This document shows positions 49,546 to 64,000 of a stretch of 64,000 nt of DNA, one piece after another. Source of the stretch: Pogonophryne albipinna (Eukaryota; Chordata; Actinopteri; Perciformes; Artedidraconidae); contig CM053253.1 of NCBI GenBank assembly GCA_028583405.1, positions 16,038,925-16,102,924 on the forward strand. The letters are read 5' to 3'. The position numbers were made by a program, and so were the translations under genes. The notes under the pieces are model-generated. The model was not told the DNA's origin. It did not search any database and worked only from the letters and a program-made list of their open reading frames with translations. Numbering within the stretch: position 1 is the first letter of the stretch; each line of letters begins with the position of its first letter.

Positions 49546-51593
49546 ATTTTTAGGAAATAAGTCATAAAGTGATTATTTTGAGCCTGGTCCTAAGGAGCAG
49601 CTACCGCAGAAACATAGTAATGCTGGGGTTGAGACTGCAGGCTGGTACTGGTGCCTGATATTAACGCTGCGTTTGGACAAAATCTTCAGCGAGCGTCTAT
49701 CCATCAACCACTAATGAGCCTCTTAAACTGCCAGCTTATTCCAAATGAATCCACATGGAGCCAAACAGGAAAGACAAAGAGACTGTATGACCCATTTTGT
49801 TTTGTCCAAGGAGCCCTGGGCGGACGGATTCACCCAGTATCGTCACACGCCAACTTGCCTGATGACAGAGCAGAAGACATTGAAAACATGTGAGGTTATT
49901 TAGGAGGAGCAGATTGTTCCAGGAAATTGGTTGTCACTGTCAAGAGTTTTGGTCGGAGTTTGAGGACCTGTGATTGATTTGCAAACCACCAGAGGGCAAG
50001 TCAAAATTACGCTAGTCTCTAATGGACAAGGAAAAGGACCGGCTGGACGCAGACCAAGTGACAAACACACCTACACACATACATAAACACGCAAACACTG
50101 ACACACACACACACACACACACCATCGTCCAAACACATTCCTGACTGAATTACACACTGGACAATATCCCACGGTCATTAAAATCAGATTGCTTTGAAGA
50201 CACAGACACCACGCAAACACACACATACAGAGACACGTGCACAAGCACCTATTCCTTCAATGAGAACTGTTTGTTTCCACTGTATAGTCTGTGTGTCACA
50301 TGGTACACAGACTTATCAGACAAATGAACTCACTGCTGTAAGTATACATGAAAAACAAATCAATTGGCCGACGAGATAGACAGACGGAGATGCAGACAGA
50401 CACAAACACAGAGAGACACACTCACATGGCAGCTGACATGAAATGAGTAATATGATATAATATCAAACCGGTGATGGACTGAATCTCAACTGGTGGGAAC
50501 TGTGCTGTATGAGCAACTCAATATGCCAGACTGAAGCAATAATACAAATCATACACAGATACAAATGCATTAAAACAGCGGTACCTTTGAGACTAAGCCA
50601 GGTGTGATCTCTTTCCCATCTCTCCCACACCCACACACACACTGTACAGCTGCCTATAGTTACAGACAATAGATGGCAGAACAAAAGGCATCAACACCAT
50701 GTTCACATTAGTGAGCCAACAGGACTATTTTTATATATTTTACTGAGTCACAAAGAGTCTTCTCCCAGCAGCATGTCACTATTCTCATATCAAAGCTGCG
50801 TTTATAGCAGACAAAGCTTTGAAAGTGGGCCATGGCTCATAAAATGCCTTTATGTCCCTCGCTGGTACACTAAAAAAAACCTGAAACAATGCATTTTAAG
50901 TATGCAATTGGACTAGTGCGTGTGTGAGTTTGTGTATCCCAGCGCGAGGGTGTGTGTTTGCGCAGATACATATGCGAGTGTTTGGGTGTACCCCACTTCC
51001 CCCCACAGTTGTGTTTAGATGTGAGTAGGTGTTGTTGATTTAATTCCCTCCACCGACATTGTTCTTTTCCGATCTTTTTTTTTCCGGTTGACAGAATATG
51101 CAGCCTTAACACTCAGCTAACAACCCTGGCTTCCTGAATCGCATGCAACCTAATCACTAACACCATCTGTTAATTATGTTAATACAAAAATGCCTTGGCT
51201 GCTATTCACATCCATTCTCTGAATTAGCACCCCTCTTCCCCACCCGCTTGCTCTTCTTTCTCTTGTCCAATCCTTTCCATCATCTCAGGCTCCCATTTTC
51301 CATTCTTTCAAATCTTGTCTTTCTTATCCTTTCTAATTCTATCTCCTCACTTCCACTGTGTTTTTTTTTTTATCATCCCTGCTAATCCTTAACATCCTTG
51401 CTATTCTCCATCATCCATTTCTTTATTCAGGCCATCAGCCTTCCTCTAAATGCCTTCATAGACCTCTCTTTTTCCAACTCTTGCATGGACTACTGTCAAA
51501 ATATCTCAAACTCTTAATTCCTCCTCCTCCTCACAATCCCATCCCTTACACCTCTCCGCCTGAGCTCCCCTGGGTGACTGTTGTTGCTCCCAG
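49546..51593. other. Unique non-coding sequence
   Basis: A short CA run lies at about 50098-50121. 51200-51560 is strongly pyrimidine-rich. No gene or transposon end recognised. Confidence 0.45.
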
Positions 51594-51660
51594 CAGTGAG
51601 TCAGAGGCTAAGCTGCACGGAAATCCCCAGAGAGGCTTTGTCAGAAGGCAACTTATTTCG
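51594..51660 (+). CDS. Possible exon of an unidentified gene
   Basis: A pyrimidine-rich stretch ending GTTGTTGCTCCCAG precedes a 67-nt segment that ends at a strong donor, TCG|GTGAGTG. One frame is open through it, reading SSESEAKLHGNPQRGFVRRQ and ending at a codon boundary. An alternative acceptor three bases further on (CAGCAG, a NAGNAG pair) would give 64 nt. I do not recognise the peptide. It is on the strand opposite to the 44,411 candidate, so both cannot belong to one gene. Chance is a serious alternative. Confidence 0.22.
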
Positions 51661-53679
<2,019 letters not shown>

Positions 53680-53966
53680 TTAAAGGTGGGGTAGGTAAGT
53701 TTGAGAAACCGGCTCGAGATACACTTTGTGTTATATTCCATGGAATGCTCTTAACAACCCGATAGCAATGAATATCTTAAGTGCTTTGACAAAAAATCCA
53801 TAAAAAAATGTCATCTGTGGAAGCCGTGATACTGTAAAAAGTACGATTGCCGCCCTGTCTGTCAGCCTTCCATCTCGTGCACGCACAAATGTATCTCGTG
53901 CCCTCATTGGGCATGCATTGCAGCAGTACTTCAATGACTCGCCAGCAACAGGCGGCCACTTTCACC

Positions 53967-54122
53967 ATGGCAGAGTTAGGTTCAACATCGTCTACTGGTG
54001 GCAAAAGAAATAATGTAACGGAGCAAATTAGGAACAAAAACAAAGTGGAAACTAGGAGAATTCAAACCAGAGTCAATATCGGAGTTGCTTTTCAACAATG
54101 GCGACTACTGATGGAACACTCC
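53967..54122 (+). pseudogene. First-exon remnant of a transposon-carried protein, interrupted by a MITE
   Basis: From ATG 53967 the frame reads MAELGSTSSTGGKRNN..., with RVNIGVAFQQWRLL near the end. I recall R-x-N-x-G-x-AF-x-x-W-R from N-termini of repeat-associated proteins in fish genomes, but cannot name a catalogued family. A MITE inserted at 54123-54556 breaks the frame. Directly after the MITE an open stretch, ELKSDSVVAFSL, ends at a donor-like CAG|GTAATT (about 54602), as if the exon resumed. The two halves are not in the same frame after removing the MITE, so another one-base change is present. Not functional as it stands. Confidence 0.5.
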
Positions 54123-54124
54123 TA

Positions 54125-54554
54125 TGGGGGTTATTCCCTATCTTTATTCAAGAGCGTGGTATTTAAATTTGAGAGCATACTTTATGTATTTATTTCCCTC
54201 AAACCCTGTCCTCGCACTCAAATAGTGCCTGCTTGCACTTAGATTTGCTCTGCTTCTGCTCAAACTGTACGCTTGCACTCAGATATATTGCTGTTTACAG
54301 ATTTGTTCTGCTCTCAGATTTATTCTGTGCGCGCTCGAAACTTGTGTGCAACAATCCTGTCAAAATCCCTCAACCAATAGGAGGCCAGGTGTCCTTGCGG
54401 GTGCGTTCGCTTTACTTATTACAGCGTCCCGTAAGGGCGGTTACTCTTTGGTTTGTCTTTGGTGCGATGACAGGGTTTGAGTGAAGGAAATCAATAAAGT
54501 ATGCTCTCAAATTTAAATACCACGCTCTTGAATAAAGATAGGGAATAACCCCCA
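54125..54554. mobile_element. MITE with 61-bp perfect inverted arms and TA duplication
   Basis: The arms begin TGGGGGTTATTCCCTATC. They are identical for 61 bp (54125-54185 against 54494-54554), then continue imperfectly through an ACCCTGTC-containing segment. TA flanks both sides (54123-54124 and 54555-54556), as in Tc1/mariner-type insertion. The interior has reiterated CAGATTT/GCACT-like motifs and no coding frame. The 430-bp element sits inside the exon remnant of the TTAA transposon, so it inserted later. Confidence 0.88.
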
Positions 54555-54798
54555 TACACACCGAGTTGAAATCTGACTCCGTGGTCGCTTTTTCTCTTGG
54601 ACAGGTAATTATCTGTTTTGTATGGTTTACAATTCCCCTGAACTATATAGCCAACCTAAGTCATGTGCGCGTTCATGTGTGTTGGAGGAGGTGCTCTGTA
54701 AGGAAGTCTGAAGGAAGGGGCGGATTCTTTTCGGCTGTGTACTTTCAAATTTTAGTGCACTCGAGCCGGTTTCTGAAACTTACCTACCCCACCTTTAA

Positions 54799-55725
<927 letters not shown>

Positions 55726-55994
55726 GGAACAAATTAGAAGATATGTAAGAGAAACAAACAATGCGGATAAGATTTTGGCAAGCACGAAGCATCTGAGTAA
55801 CACACAATTACAGAAGAGCGAGAATAACAAGAAAAACTGTCACGGATTCACACACACTTTACTGTAATTCTTCCTCTCCTGAGAAAAAAAATCTATTAGT
55901 CTATAAATATCTTCCCGCCTGTGATCTTAGAGTGGGATAATGTGGACCATACTCATGTGTGTGAGTATGTGTGATGTGGTTATACTGCAGCTGT

Positions 55995-56135
<141 letters not shown>

Positions 56136-56384
56136 ATGTGGCTGTAGGTTTTCCTGCGTGTATGATAAATGGCAGCCAGACATTGGGTTAAGAGGCAGGG
56201 CGGCCCAGATGGACTTCTGTTTGTGCCCATTTTCTTTTGCCAAAATAACACATGACCCTACACATGTAACACACACATCACACCTAATCCCTCTTTCATT
56301 AATTCTCTGCCACATTTAATGAGGCTCATCACAATGACATTTTTATGGTTATATAAAAAGTCTTGGGAAATGAACCCTCACTCA

Positions 56385-56974
56385 CGGCCCGTCCACACAG
56401 CGGCGTGCGTTGAAGCTTCCAACGCTTCTGCCCATTCACTTTGAATGGGGTGACGTCACTTTTAGCCGAACTGCATTTTGGGAAGCGACGTGGAGCGTTG
56501 CTGGCGTTGCTCGCTTCAAAAGCTGAGCAATGTTCAACTTTTGGCGCCTCGGCAGAAGCGTCAGCCAATGCAATCCCGTTTATGCAAATCTGCCAGTACA
56601 AGCGCTAGCCAATCAAACCGCGTGTATGCTGGGAGAGACTACGCAGGTAATTTCCTCATATTCCAAAAGATGGAGGGAAAATTCATTATAGCGGTAGGGA
56701 ATCACCCGGTGCTGTATGATCAGTCTCTGTTCATCTACCGGGATACAAACCGGAGGAGCGAGGCATGGAGGGAGACAGTGGGTGAACTGGTAGGTTTTCG
56801 CCTGTTTGGGGATTTTATATCCAGTTTATTTCGTTTTAACATTGCTATTGCTTTGTATGTCGGGGGCGGGATATTCATGTGATTGGTTGTTGATCGCGTT
56901 GCTCGCAAAAAATCCCCAAGCTTCAGATACGCCCACCGCCAAGCGTCAACACACGCCGCTGTGTGGACGGCCCG
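56385..56974 (+). mobile_element. PIF/Harbinger-type transposon, non-autonomous
   Basis: The ends are CGGCCCGTCCACACAGCGG and its inverse with one mismatch near the tip; pairing continues through CGTG. TCA flanks both sides (56382-56384 and 56975-56977), a 3-bp duplication as in PIF/Harbinger. The 590-bp element contains an intact-looking MADF exon, the DNA-binding partner protein of Harbinger transposase, but no DDE transposase. Several GCGTTG/CAACGC subterminal repeats lie inside the left arm. The MADF content supports the superfamily call independently of the termini. Confidence 0.88.
56670..56789 (+). pseudogene. MADF (Myb/SANT-like) first exon of a Harbinger accessory protein
   Basis: Forty codons from ATG 56670 read MEGKFIIAVGNHPVLYDQSL, then a stretch ending in SEAWRETVGEL, followed at once by a donor GTAGGT. 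The N-terminal helix, the HPVLYD motif and the later conserved tryptophan (W33) fit the first half of a MADF/Myb-SANT-like domain. Autonomous Harbinger elements encode this protein beside the DDE nuclease, and it helps the transposase reach the nucleus and bind the ends. The rest of the domain and all later exons are missing from this 590-bp element. The exon has no stop or frameshift, so the copy may be fairly young. The in-frame upstream extension to 56478 lies in the subterminal repeats and I consider it non-coding. Confidence 0.75.
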
Positions 56975-56977
56975 TCA

Positions 56978-58986
56978 GTGTTGGAGGTGGGAATCTTTTG
57001 GTATAGTACAACTCAAAATCAACTCTTCATTCAAAAACAATTTGCAATTTAAATACATTTTTTGATTCAGTATATGGGTGCTTTTGCGGGATCTACTCCA
57101 CAAAGGCACATTTTTGGACAAAAAGTAAGTATTTATGCTAAACTCGCACAATTAAGGTATTAATATTATTTAATTTGTTCTCAATTGACAGTGAATCCAA
57201 GAAAAAAAGTTCGAGTTATGCCAAAAATAAAAATGCTGCCCATTACATAAATAAAATGTAAATTGGCTTACTCCCTTTGTATTATCTAGAAACGTACAAA
57301 CTTTCATAATCCTCTTCATTTCATCATTAATTGTACAAAAATAGAATAGACTTGGTGGTTTTGATTACTATACACCAGTAGCAATGCGGGTTCTTTTGTG
57401 GAAAACATTTGTTTTTAAGTTATATTCTTTAAATCGATTAAAATCTTAGAAGATAGTAATCTTCATTCTTAAATAAATCGATTTCCCTCCCATCTCGGCC
57501 CATTACAGCTGCTTCTTCTTTCATTTAGTCTTTTACCACTTTCTATGCACCCATCCCTAACTACTTTTCATCCTGGTTTCTGACTACCTCTTACTGGAAG
57601 AGTCATTTTCCTGCTCTCTCTCTCTACAGACTGACTGAGGGGTGAGGTAGTGTGTGGGTGTGGGTGGTAGGGGGTGATTTTAAATGGGTGAGCTGAAGGG
57701 TGTCTTCTGTCTACCACATCCTCTTTCCTGATCCAGGAAAACATACACGATTCCAGGACTCCAGCCCCCCCAGCCTGCCAGCCCCATCCTCAGCCAGGGA
57801 CTTTCCAGAAGTGCCCTGCCCAGCCGAGGAGAGCGCGACTCAGCCACGGCCAGCCTTCTGCACTCTGTGTGTGATACATTACGGCCATAGATTTAACCAA
57901 TTATAGCCTTGAATCACGAATATCAAAGCAAGTTAAAATAAAAGCACTCTTGGGGAGAATATAAAAAAGTAAATAACAAATGCACCAAGATCTTAATAAT
58001 CCCAGATGCACACCTTCACAAACTATTAACTACATCAAAAGGATTGGGTTACCTTCTGAACTCCTAGTAAAATGCTTTCAGAGGCTGCTGTGATTCAGCG
58101 CTACAGGTGTGATCACAGATCCAACACAGTGTATATCAAACACATGGACCCTTCGTGATAGACTCCCATCATAAACAATATTATAAAGCCCAGATTAAGC
58201 GTCTGACCTTCTCACAGCTTCCCTCCTTTTTAACTCTTGGGTGATCCCACATTCATTCACACAGCTGAGGATCGAATCATGTCTATGGGTGGTAATGTAG
58301 AGCAGTAGTTTTGTACACTGTTCATTTGACTGTGTGATTGAATCAACACGTCTTTAAGAACAGATGTGTTTGGGAGTTTTCCACTGAAATGGATCAATCT
58401 GATCTATTTATGCCAATTCAATTCTAAATGCTCTGAAGTCTTGCAGACATATTATATCTAATATGATGTGTCATGCATGAAGAGCAGTGTAAGGTAGAAT
58501 ATTCAAATGAAAACAGTATCCCAGGACAGCTTTCTTAAAAGAAAAACACACAAAAAAAGCCACAGTTTAAAGACAACAATGACGTAAGACCCAAAATAAA
58601 TGTTTTTCCACCTTTAAAAGAACAGTATTTGCTTTAATTATTCAAAACGAAAGACCTTTCAAAGACCTACCACACGTACACCACCCTGTGATATATTACC
58701 TGATGCCAGAAACAGCTACATGGGAAAGTACCTATTTCTTAAGAGAGTAGTGACTAAAATGAAGCTGGCCACAATGTAAACACATGTCAGAACGATGACT
58801 GACCGTTTCCCTTTATAACTCTCTGTCCACTCATCTTGGTAGTGCTAATTCTTGTCCTCATGACTCCCAGAAAGTACGCAAGATTAGGTTGTCTGAATAT
58901 AGCAAACGGAGCCCAAACAAAACCCACAGACCATCGGCTTCCCGCTCAGAAACAGGTGAAGGGGGCGAGCTGCGTTTCCCAGCCCA
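56978..58986. other. Unique, mostly AT-rich non-coding sequence
   Basis: No gene or mobile element recognised. 57600-57640 has a short CT repeat. Confidence 0.45.
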
Positions 58987-59024
58987 GGAGAAGGGGCCTG
59001 AATCTGGAGAAGGGGCCTGAATCT
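58987..59024. repeat. Exact 19-bp tandem duplication
   Basis: GGAGAAGGGGCCTGAATCT is present twice (58987-59005 and 59006-59024). Confidence 0.95.
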
Positions 59025-60895
59025 GGGGAAGATACAGTCAGCCTCCCTTACACTGCCCTGACCAAAACGTGACATAGGGAGGCTTTGTTTGGAGAAACAT
59101 ACGAGAACATTCAGCCTTCAGGCAGCTCTGACACATCACTCTTATCTTACACGGCTAGCACAACACTGACTGACAACACCTAGAACTCATTAGAACACAA
59201 AGTAACATTACAGAGCGATTTGACCACGTGGATATAACATTCAGTACATGGCATTGTACATAGTGTTAGAAGGGCCTTTGGGGAGTGGGTGGCCATGTAG
59301 AGGACTGTGCAGCACGTATTATTACAGCGCTTCCAGTAGTGTGTGACAGGACAGAGAGGAGGTCAGCATGATAGCAGCATCCTGGAAGGACTCAACCAAA
59401 ACACCACAACGAAGGACATGATCTGTAAACAGTAAGCACCCACGCTGGCATATAGGCTTTCAGTGGGCGACTAACTGTCAGTGACGAGTGCACACGCTTT
59501 CTCTCAAGCACCCTCTCCCCCCCCACCACTCCTTTCACACTGTCTCACATACACACACACACATAACACATTATACAATAGACTATGAAAGGACATCAGG
59601 CTCATAACTCTGTTCCCCTGGGGCAGCAGAGACCCAGTCACTGTCAGGCGAAAAACAAAACAAAGAGATGGAAAAATAGAGCAAAAATAAAGGCAGGAGA
59701 GGAGACAGCCGCTGTGTGATTAGAATAAACTGGGGAGAGATGAAGGGAAGCTGGGACAGAGGCTACTCTTCTTTAATATAGCTGGGAAATCGTCCCCCCT
59801 TTCTCCCATGACTGAGGGGACGGCAGGTTTGGGTGATTTTCTAATAACCAGCAGCCTGGGGTTATTGTGCTGTGTGTATGTGCTTGTATGTGCTTTATGT
59901 GTGTATGTGCCTCTGTGTGTCGTCTGGACAGAAAGAAATACAGTCGCAGGTAATGGCAGGAGGTATTGAGAGAGAGCGAGAAAGGGAGAAGGATGGGATG
60001 AAGGCGCTGATCTGCATTCAGATGACAGCTGAGTGACAGAATAAGAGCTGAAGCTTTATATTTACCTCTTCTCAAACCTTTAGCGTTCAACTGTGTAACA
60101 ACAAATGCTAGTTTTTGTTTTGCTTTTTATGGACAAGCTCAACTTTCTCATTTAGAGCCATCAAACATTGGAATATGCTTCTGATTTTAAACCTCTGCAG
60201 TTTTTCACAATGTTAGTGGCAAAAGAAAAGATGTTGTGCTAACAGTCTTGCCAAAATTATTTTACCTGTAAAATTATATTTATATGGACCAATGTACTAG
60301 TTTTTATATTTGATACATCTGTATTTGATCGGTTTTATTTGTTAGTGTGAAAGGCATTATGAAATGTTTTTTTTGGAAATGATCTTTTAGCTATAATCTG
60401 GCATTTAGCATCTTCTCTTTTTCAGATTTATTTAGTTTTATGTATGGTCCTTGTTCAATCAAGAAAATCAATTAAATGTGCTTTTTTAAACTCTCCAATA
60501 ACAATCCATATTCAAATCAAGTATGGTTAGTGCTACAGTAGAAACTTGATAATACAATAAGCAGTTTGAATCTTAATTTGCTAAAGTTTGATTCAACAGC
60601 AATAGCCAGGTTAGCTGAGACTCTTAATACTATTATTATTATTATTGTATAAAAAACCATTTGCCATTACATGATGGAAAAAACAGAAGGACTGAATAAT
60701 CAAAAGTGATGGCCATATAACACACATACTAAAAACATTGAGGATATCATCAATTTAAAATGGAAATGTTCAGCTGTCAGAAATACTTCTAGAGCCAGCA
60801 GCTCATCCCACTTTGTTCCCCAAGCTCTATTACACATGTTGGCTTTCTTCATGCACAATATTCCAACATGGAGACATCAGGTCAAACCACAGATG
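59025..60895. other. Unique non-coding sequence
   Basis: 60110-60700 is AT-rich, with a short ATT repeat at about 60632-60650. No gene, transposon end or exon recognised. Confidence 0.45.
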
Positions 60896-60896
60896 C

Positions 60897-60979
<83 letters not shown>
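60896..60979. repeat. Compound (TGTATG)n(TG)n microsatellite
   Basis: About five GTATGT hexamers are followed by about 19 TG units. Confidence 0.95.
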
Positions 60980-60980
<1 letters not shown>

Positions 60981-61052
60981 CAGGTGTTCTGACCAGAGGG
61001 ATGGGCGACAGCTGAGAAACCTCAGAGTGAAGCCCACTTAGCACAGCTGTAA

Positions 61053-61093
61053 GCACACACACACATACATATATACACACACACACACACACA
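61053..61093. repeat. Compound CA/TA microsatellite
   Basis: CA units are interrupted by TACATATATA. It lies 74 bp from the TG-oriented compound array and runs in the opposite orientation. Confidence 0.92.
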
Positions 61094-64000
61094 TGTGTTT
61101 GTGCGGATTATGGACATGCACCAGGCAAATACAAAGACCACAACAAAACGAACACAAGGTCTGTGATCTCCCGGAATGAAGTACGGAGTGTGTGTGACTC
61201 AGTGATTGAAGTGTGTACAAGAGTGTATATGTCTGTCTGATGCCCATAATGCACACTTGGATCTTTTCACACAGCACGCACAGAAAACAAATGTACACAG
61301 ATAGTGCCCAGCCATATGGTCAGATCATGAGCATAATGAGAAACACTTCTGGAGGTACTAATAGTGTATAGAGGAAGGGGGGGGGGGGGTGACAGAAGGA
61401 GAATAAGAAGAAGCCAAAACAGTTAGGGTATAAAGTAAATATGTGAATGAGTGATGGAGAGAGTGGAGTTCTTTCTCAGACGGTAAATGAGTGACGAGAG
61501 ATAAAGTAGGACCCCAGAGAGGATCAGGTTTCTCACACCAGCTCCTCTGGCTCAATCCAACATGTGAAAGATATTACCCTGCACTTGTTGTCAACCTAAA
61601 ACTAATTTCAACAGCTTGATGTCACAAAGATGTCCGAGCCAGGTTCAGCTCGAACCATATGCTACAGTTGAATCATCTTTCCACTTGAATCAGCTTTTTG
61701 TGTCACTATGTCATCTGAGGCTAAAACAACTGAGGATTTCTTTCCATATGAATTCAGATTATATTGTTTGTACATAAAATGTCTAATAATCAATCCATAC
61801 TGCTTACATGTTTCAAACATGGCTGCTTTGACCACTTTTTTCAATAAATCATACTTGCTTATATAAGATTATGATCAATCGTACATGTTTTCTCATAAGT
61901 ATATACAATACAATTAAAATACCATCATGTTTTAAAAATACATTATATAAACGGTATAATGATACTGACTTATTGGTCCGATGTTTTTGACGTGGCCAGA
62001 GACTAAGTGGAATTCTCTCTGAACTGTGGTGGTTGTTTTGTGTGGGCACTGAAAAATAAAGTTGCCGCAACAGAGGGGAAATTTCGAGTGGTGTAACATG
62101 TTTTTGCCGCATTCAGTGGTAAGTCAAAAGACCCTTTTCAATACACACACAAACAGTGCATGCGAACACACACACATGCACATGCACGCACCCCTCCCGG
62201 TCACTCCTCCATCAAGCGTCTCTTTTTGTCACACACTATGTGCAGTGTTTATGACACTGAGAATTACAACATAACTACCACAGCTCTTACACTCGTTTAC
62301 TGGAATGTGGACTTGGAAAGACCCCAAAGTGAGAAAAACAAACACACAACAAACCTTTAACTGCATCTGCAGCTTCATCTCTAAACTAAAATACGTTAAA
62401 TTCCACAGGTTTAATAAAAGGATTTAAAAATAATATCTGCTCCATCTGTTTTACCTGTGAAAATCAAGATGTGCTGACACAGGGACGGTGCTCAGAGAGA
62501 CGCAGATGTGATGGCTTTAGCCGCGGTCACATGGCGCTGCCTCCCAGCCTGACATGAAGGGAGAACGCCGACTCAGCTGGACGATGCAGCACCTACCTGT
62601 TGAGTCATGCTGATGACATCATCATGACTGTTCATGTTACATCAAACCGGACACCAAAGCTCAGATTGCGAGAAAGAGAGAGGGTGGTATGCATAGAAAA
62701 ACAGGGAAAACTGAGAAAGGAGGAGGAGAACTATAGCGACAGGGGCAGTGGGGGGGATCAGATGACCATTAAGTCATAGCATGAAGGTCCAGCGGGAAAG
62801 GGCGGAGAGCCAGGTCAGCAGATCCCACACCTGCATGAGTAGGATCCAGTGCTGAGTAAGAGATCTGGTGACTCCATCATGGTGCCTGGGAATTAACTGG
62901 CCTGGCATGGAATACTTTCTGTTTCGGAGTACGGGAAACATCAAAGCCAAAAAAACTAGGGAAAGAGAGACGGTAGCTGAGCGTGTTAGTATTCTGTATA
63001 CACACACACATTCAAACTGCATGAGTTGAATCTGCGTATGAGTCAGTACAGTAGGCTATGTAATCAGGACAGGATAGTGTGTATGCAAGTGTGTTTTTTG
63101 TGAAGATCACAACCAGAACTAAGTACTGCTGAGTCAGTTCTATCTGTTAGTTTCCCCACTGAGAACTGTAAGCGCCACTGATGTGGTCACACAACAGACC
63201 AAGTCAAGCCCAACCATGCCAAACCAGCTGCCTCAACCAAACTCAGACCAGCATGCATGAGTCCATCAAAGCTCCAACTGAGGGTAAGCAACAGCAGCTT
63301 TCCAGGCAGAGCCACAGCCCACTCCAGGAAACAACATCTGCACCTGGAGACAGACACTGGGTCGAGCAGCAAGTATGGTTACACTTAGGACTGAAACCAG
63401 ACAGACACACAAGCAGGCAGTGAGTCGAGAGACAGAATCAACTGAATCTACACCCCCCCGTGTCAATCTCCGTGGATGAGACTGAGGCTGACAATGTAAA
63501 CACACCATGAGTAAAAGATGAGTGGTCCCAACAGCAAATATGACTATTCCCAGTGAGTCATCCTCCAGTGCTACTATCCTTTTTCATCAAATTGGTGATA
63601 CAGATGTACTTTCAGATGAGCCGCCATTAGCACTCAGAAGCAAAGCAGCATTCAGATGTTTCTAATTTGGGGCGTGATGAGTTTCAACCTGCTGGCCTCT
63701 TTAAACTTCCCACACAGGTTCATTTTGTTTCAATAATTAACCCCTAAAGGACACACACATACAAAAAAAATATGTTTACAATTGCAGTGTGTTCATGGGT
63801 TTTAGTAATCTGCTGCTTGTCTGGTTCATGCATCTATCAGCACATACTCCCAAACTTCAAGTGTCTGCAAAAAGCTGCAGCCTCTTCTGAGTGGGCATCA
63901 TTTTGCCCCTGGTCAAACAAGAAGCCCCCGCCCAACATCAAATGTACTCCACCTGCCAGTTTCCCCAGGCAACTGCGAGAGCACCAGCGCAACCAAACAC
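61094..64000. other. Unique non-coding sequence
   Basis: A poly-G run of about 13 nt lies at 61377-61389. Donor-like sites at about 62119 and 63283 lack good acceptors. No gene or mobile element recognised to the end of the window. Confidence 0.45.

Larger units (their letters stand above)
53684..54794 (+). mobile_element. TTAA-flanked DNA transposon (Kolobok- or piggyBac-like), non-autonomous
   Basis: TTAA lies at both ends (53680-53683 and 54795-54798). The termini are inverted repeats: AGGTGGGGTAGGTAAGTTT, one differing base, then AGAAACCGGCTCGAG. Together they give about 35 bp of near-perfect TIR. TTAA duplications are typical of piggyBac and Kolobok, and the TIR does not decide between them for me. 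A coding-like start is present at 53,967. The element is interrupted by a 430-bp MITE, so its own length is about 680 bp. Confidence 0.88.

Noticed and set aside
57640..57665. let-7-like string TGAGGTAGTGTG
   Set aside because: Does not match let-7 beyond the seed, and the flanks do not form a precursor hairpin.

Overview
The window looks like non-coding, probably intronic or intergenic, DNA from a teleost fish. The clues are the very high density of long (CA)n/(TG)n microsatellites and the repeat families: a V-type tRNA-derived SINE, hAT elements with TIRs beginning near CAGGG/TAGGG-TGCAAC or CAGTGGCG, a PIF/Harbinger element carrying a MADF exon, a TTAA-flanked element, and L2/CR1/Rex1-like LINE relics. 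The species cannot be named from the sequence alone. No complete protein-coding gene, rRNA, tRNA or CRISPR array is visible. Nearly all long open frames are translations of dinucleotide or trinucleotide arrays (Thr-His, Cys-Val, poly-Glu/Lys, poly-Leu/Ser) and are not genes.

Layout. 1-5.4 kb: simple repeats, two long dinucleotide arrays and a poly-G run. 5.4-16.4 kb: mostly unique sequence with one LINE 3' tail (about 11.6 kb), a poly-C run and a possible 24-nt minus-strand microexon (14.6 kb). 16.47-18.59 kb: a hAT element with a broken BED-finger exon, split by a second hAT element with a perfect 8-bp target duplication. 18.6-30.9 kb: unique sequence, two long CA arrays and a V-SINE on the minus strand. 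30.9-32.3 kb: a 17-bp perfect hairpin and a third hAT element with a perfect 8-bp duplication. 32.8-47.8 kb: four long CA arrays, a 185-bp AAG array and the best candidate exon in the window (44,411-44,463, minus). 48.9-49.5 kb: relic of a LINE reverse transcriptase. 51.6 kb: a possible plus-strand exon. 53.1-57.0 kb: two CA arrays, a TG array, a TTAA element interrupted by a MITE with 61-bp perfect arms, and the Harbinger element. 57-64 kb: unique sequence with minor repeats.

There is no gene circuit to describe. The three candidate exons rest only on splice-site shape and an open frame. If real, they would belong to one or more large-intron genes whose other exons lie outside. The strongest unexplained pattern is that all nine dinucleotide arrays longer than 200 bp read CA on the plus strand and fall in a narrow 208-249 bp range, while all five TG arrays (at least 45 bp) are 157 bp or shorter.
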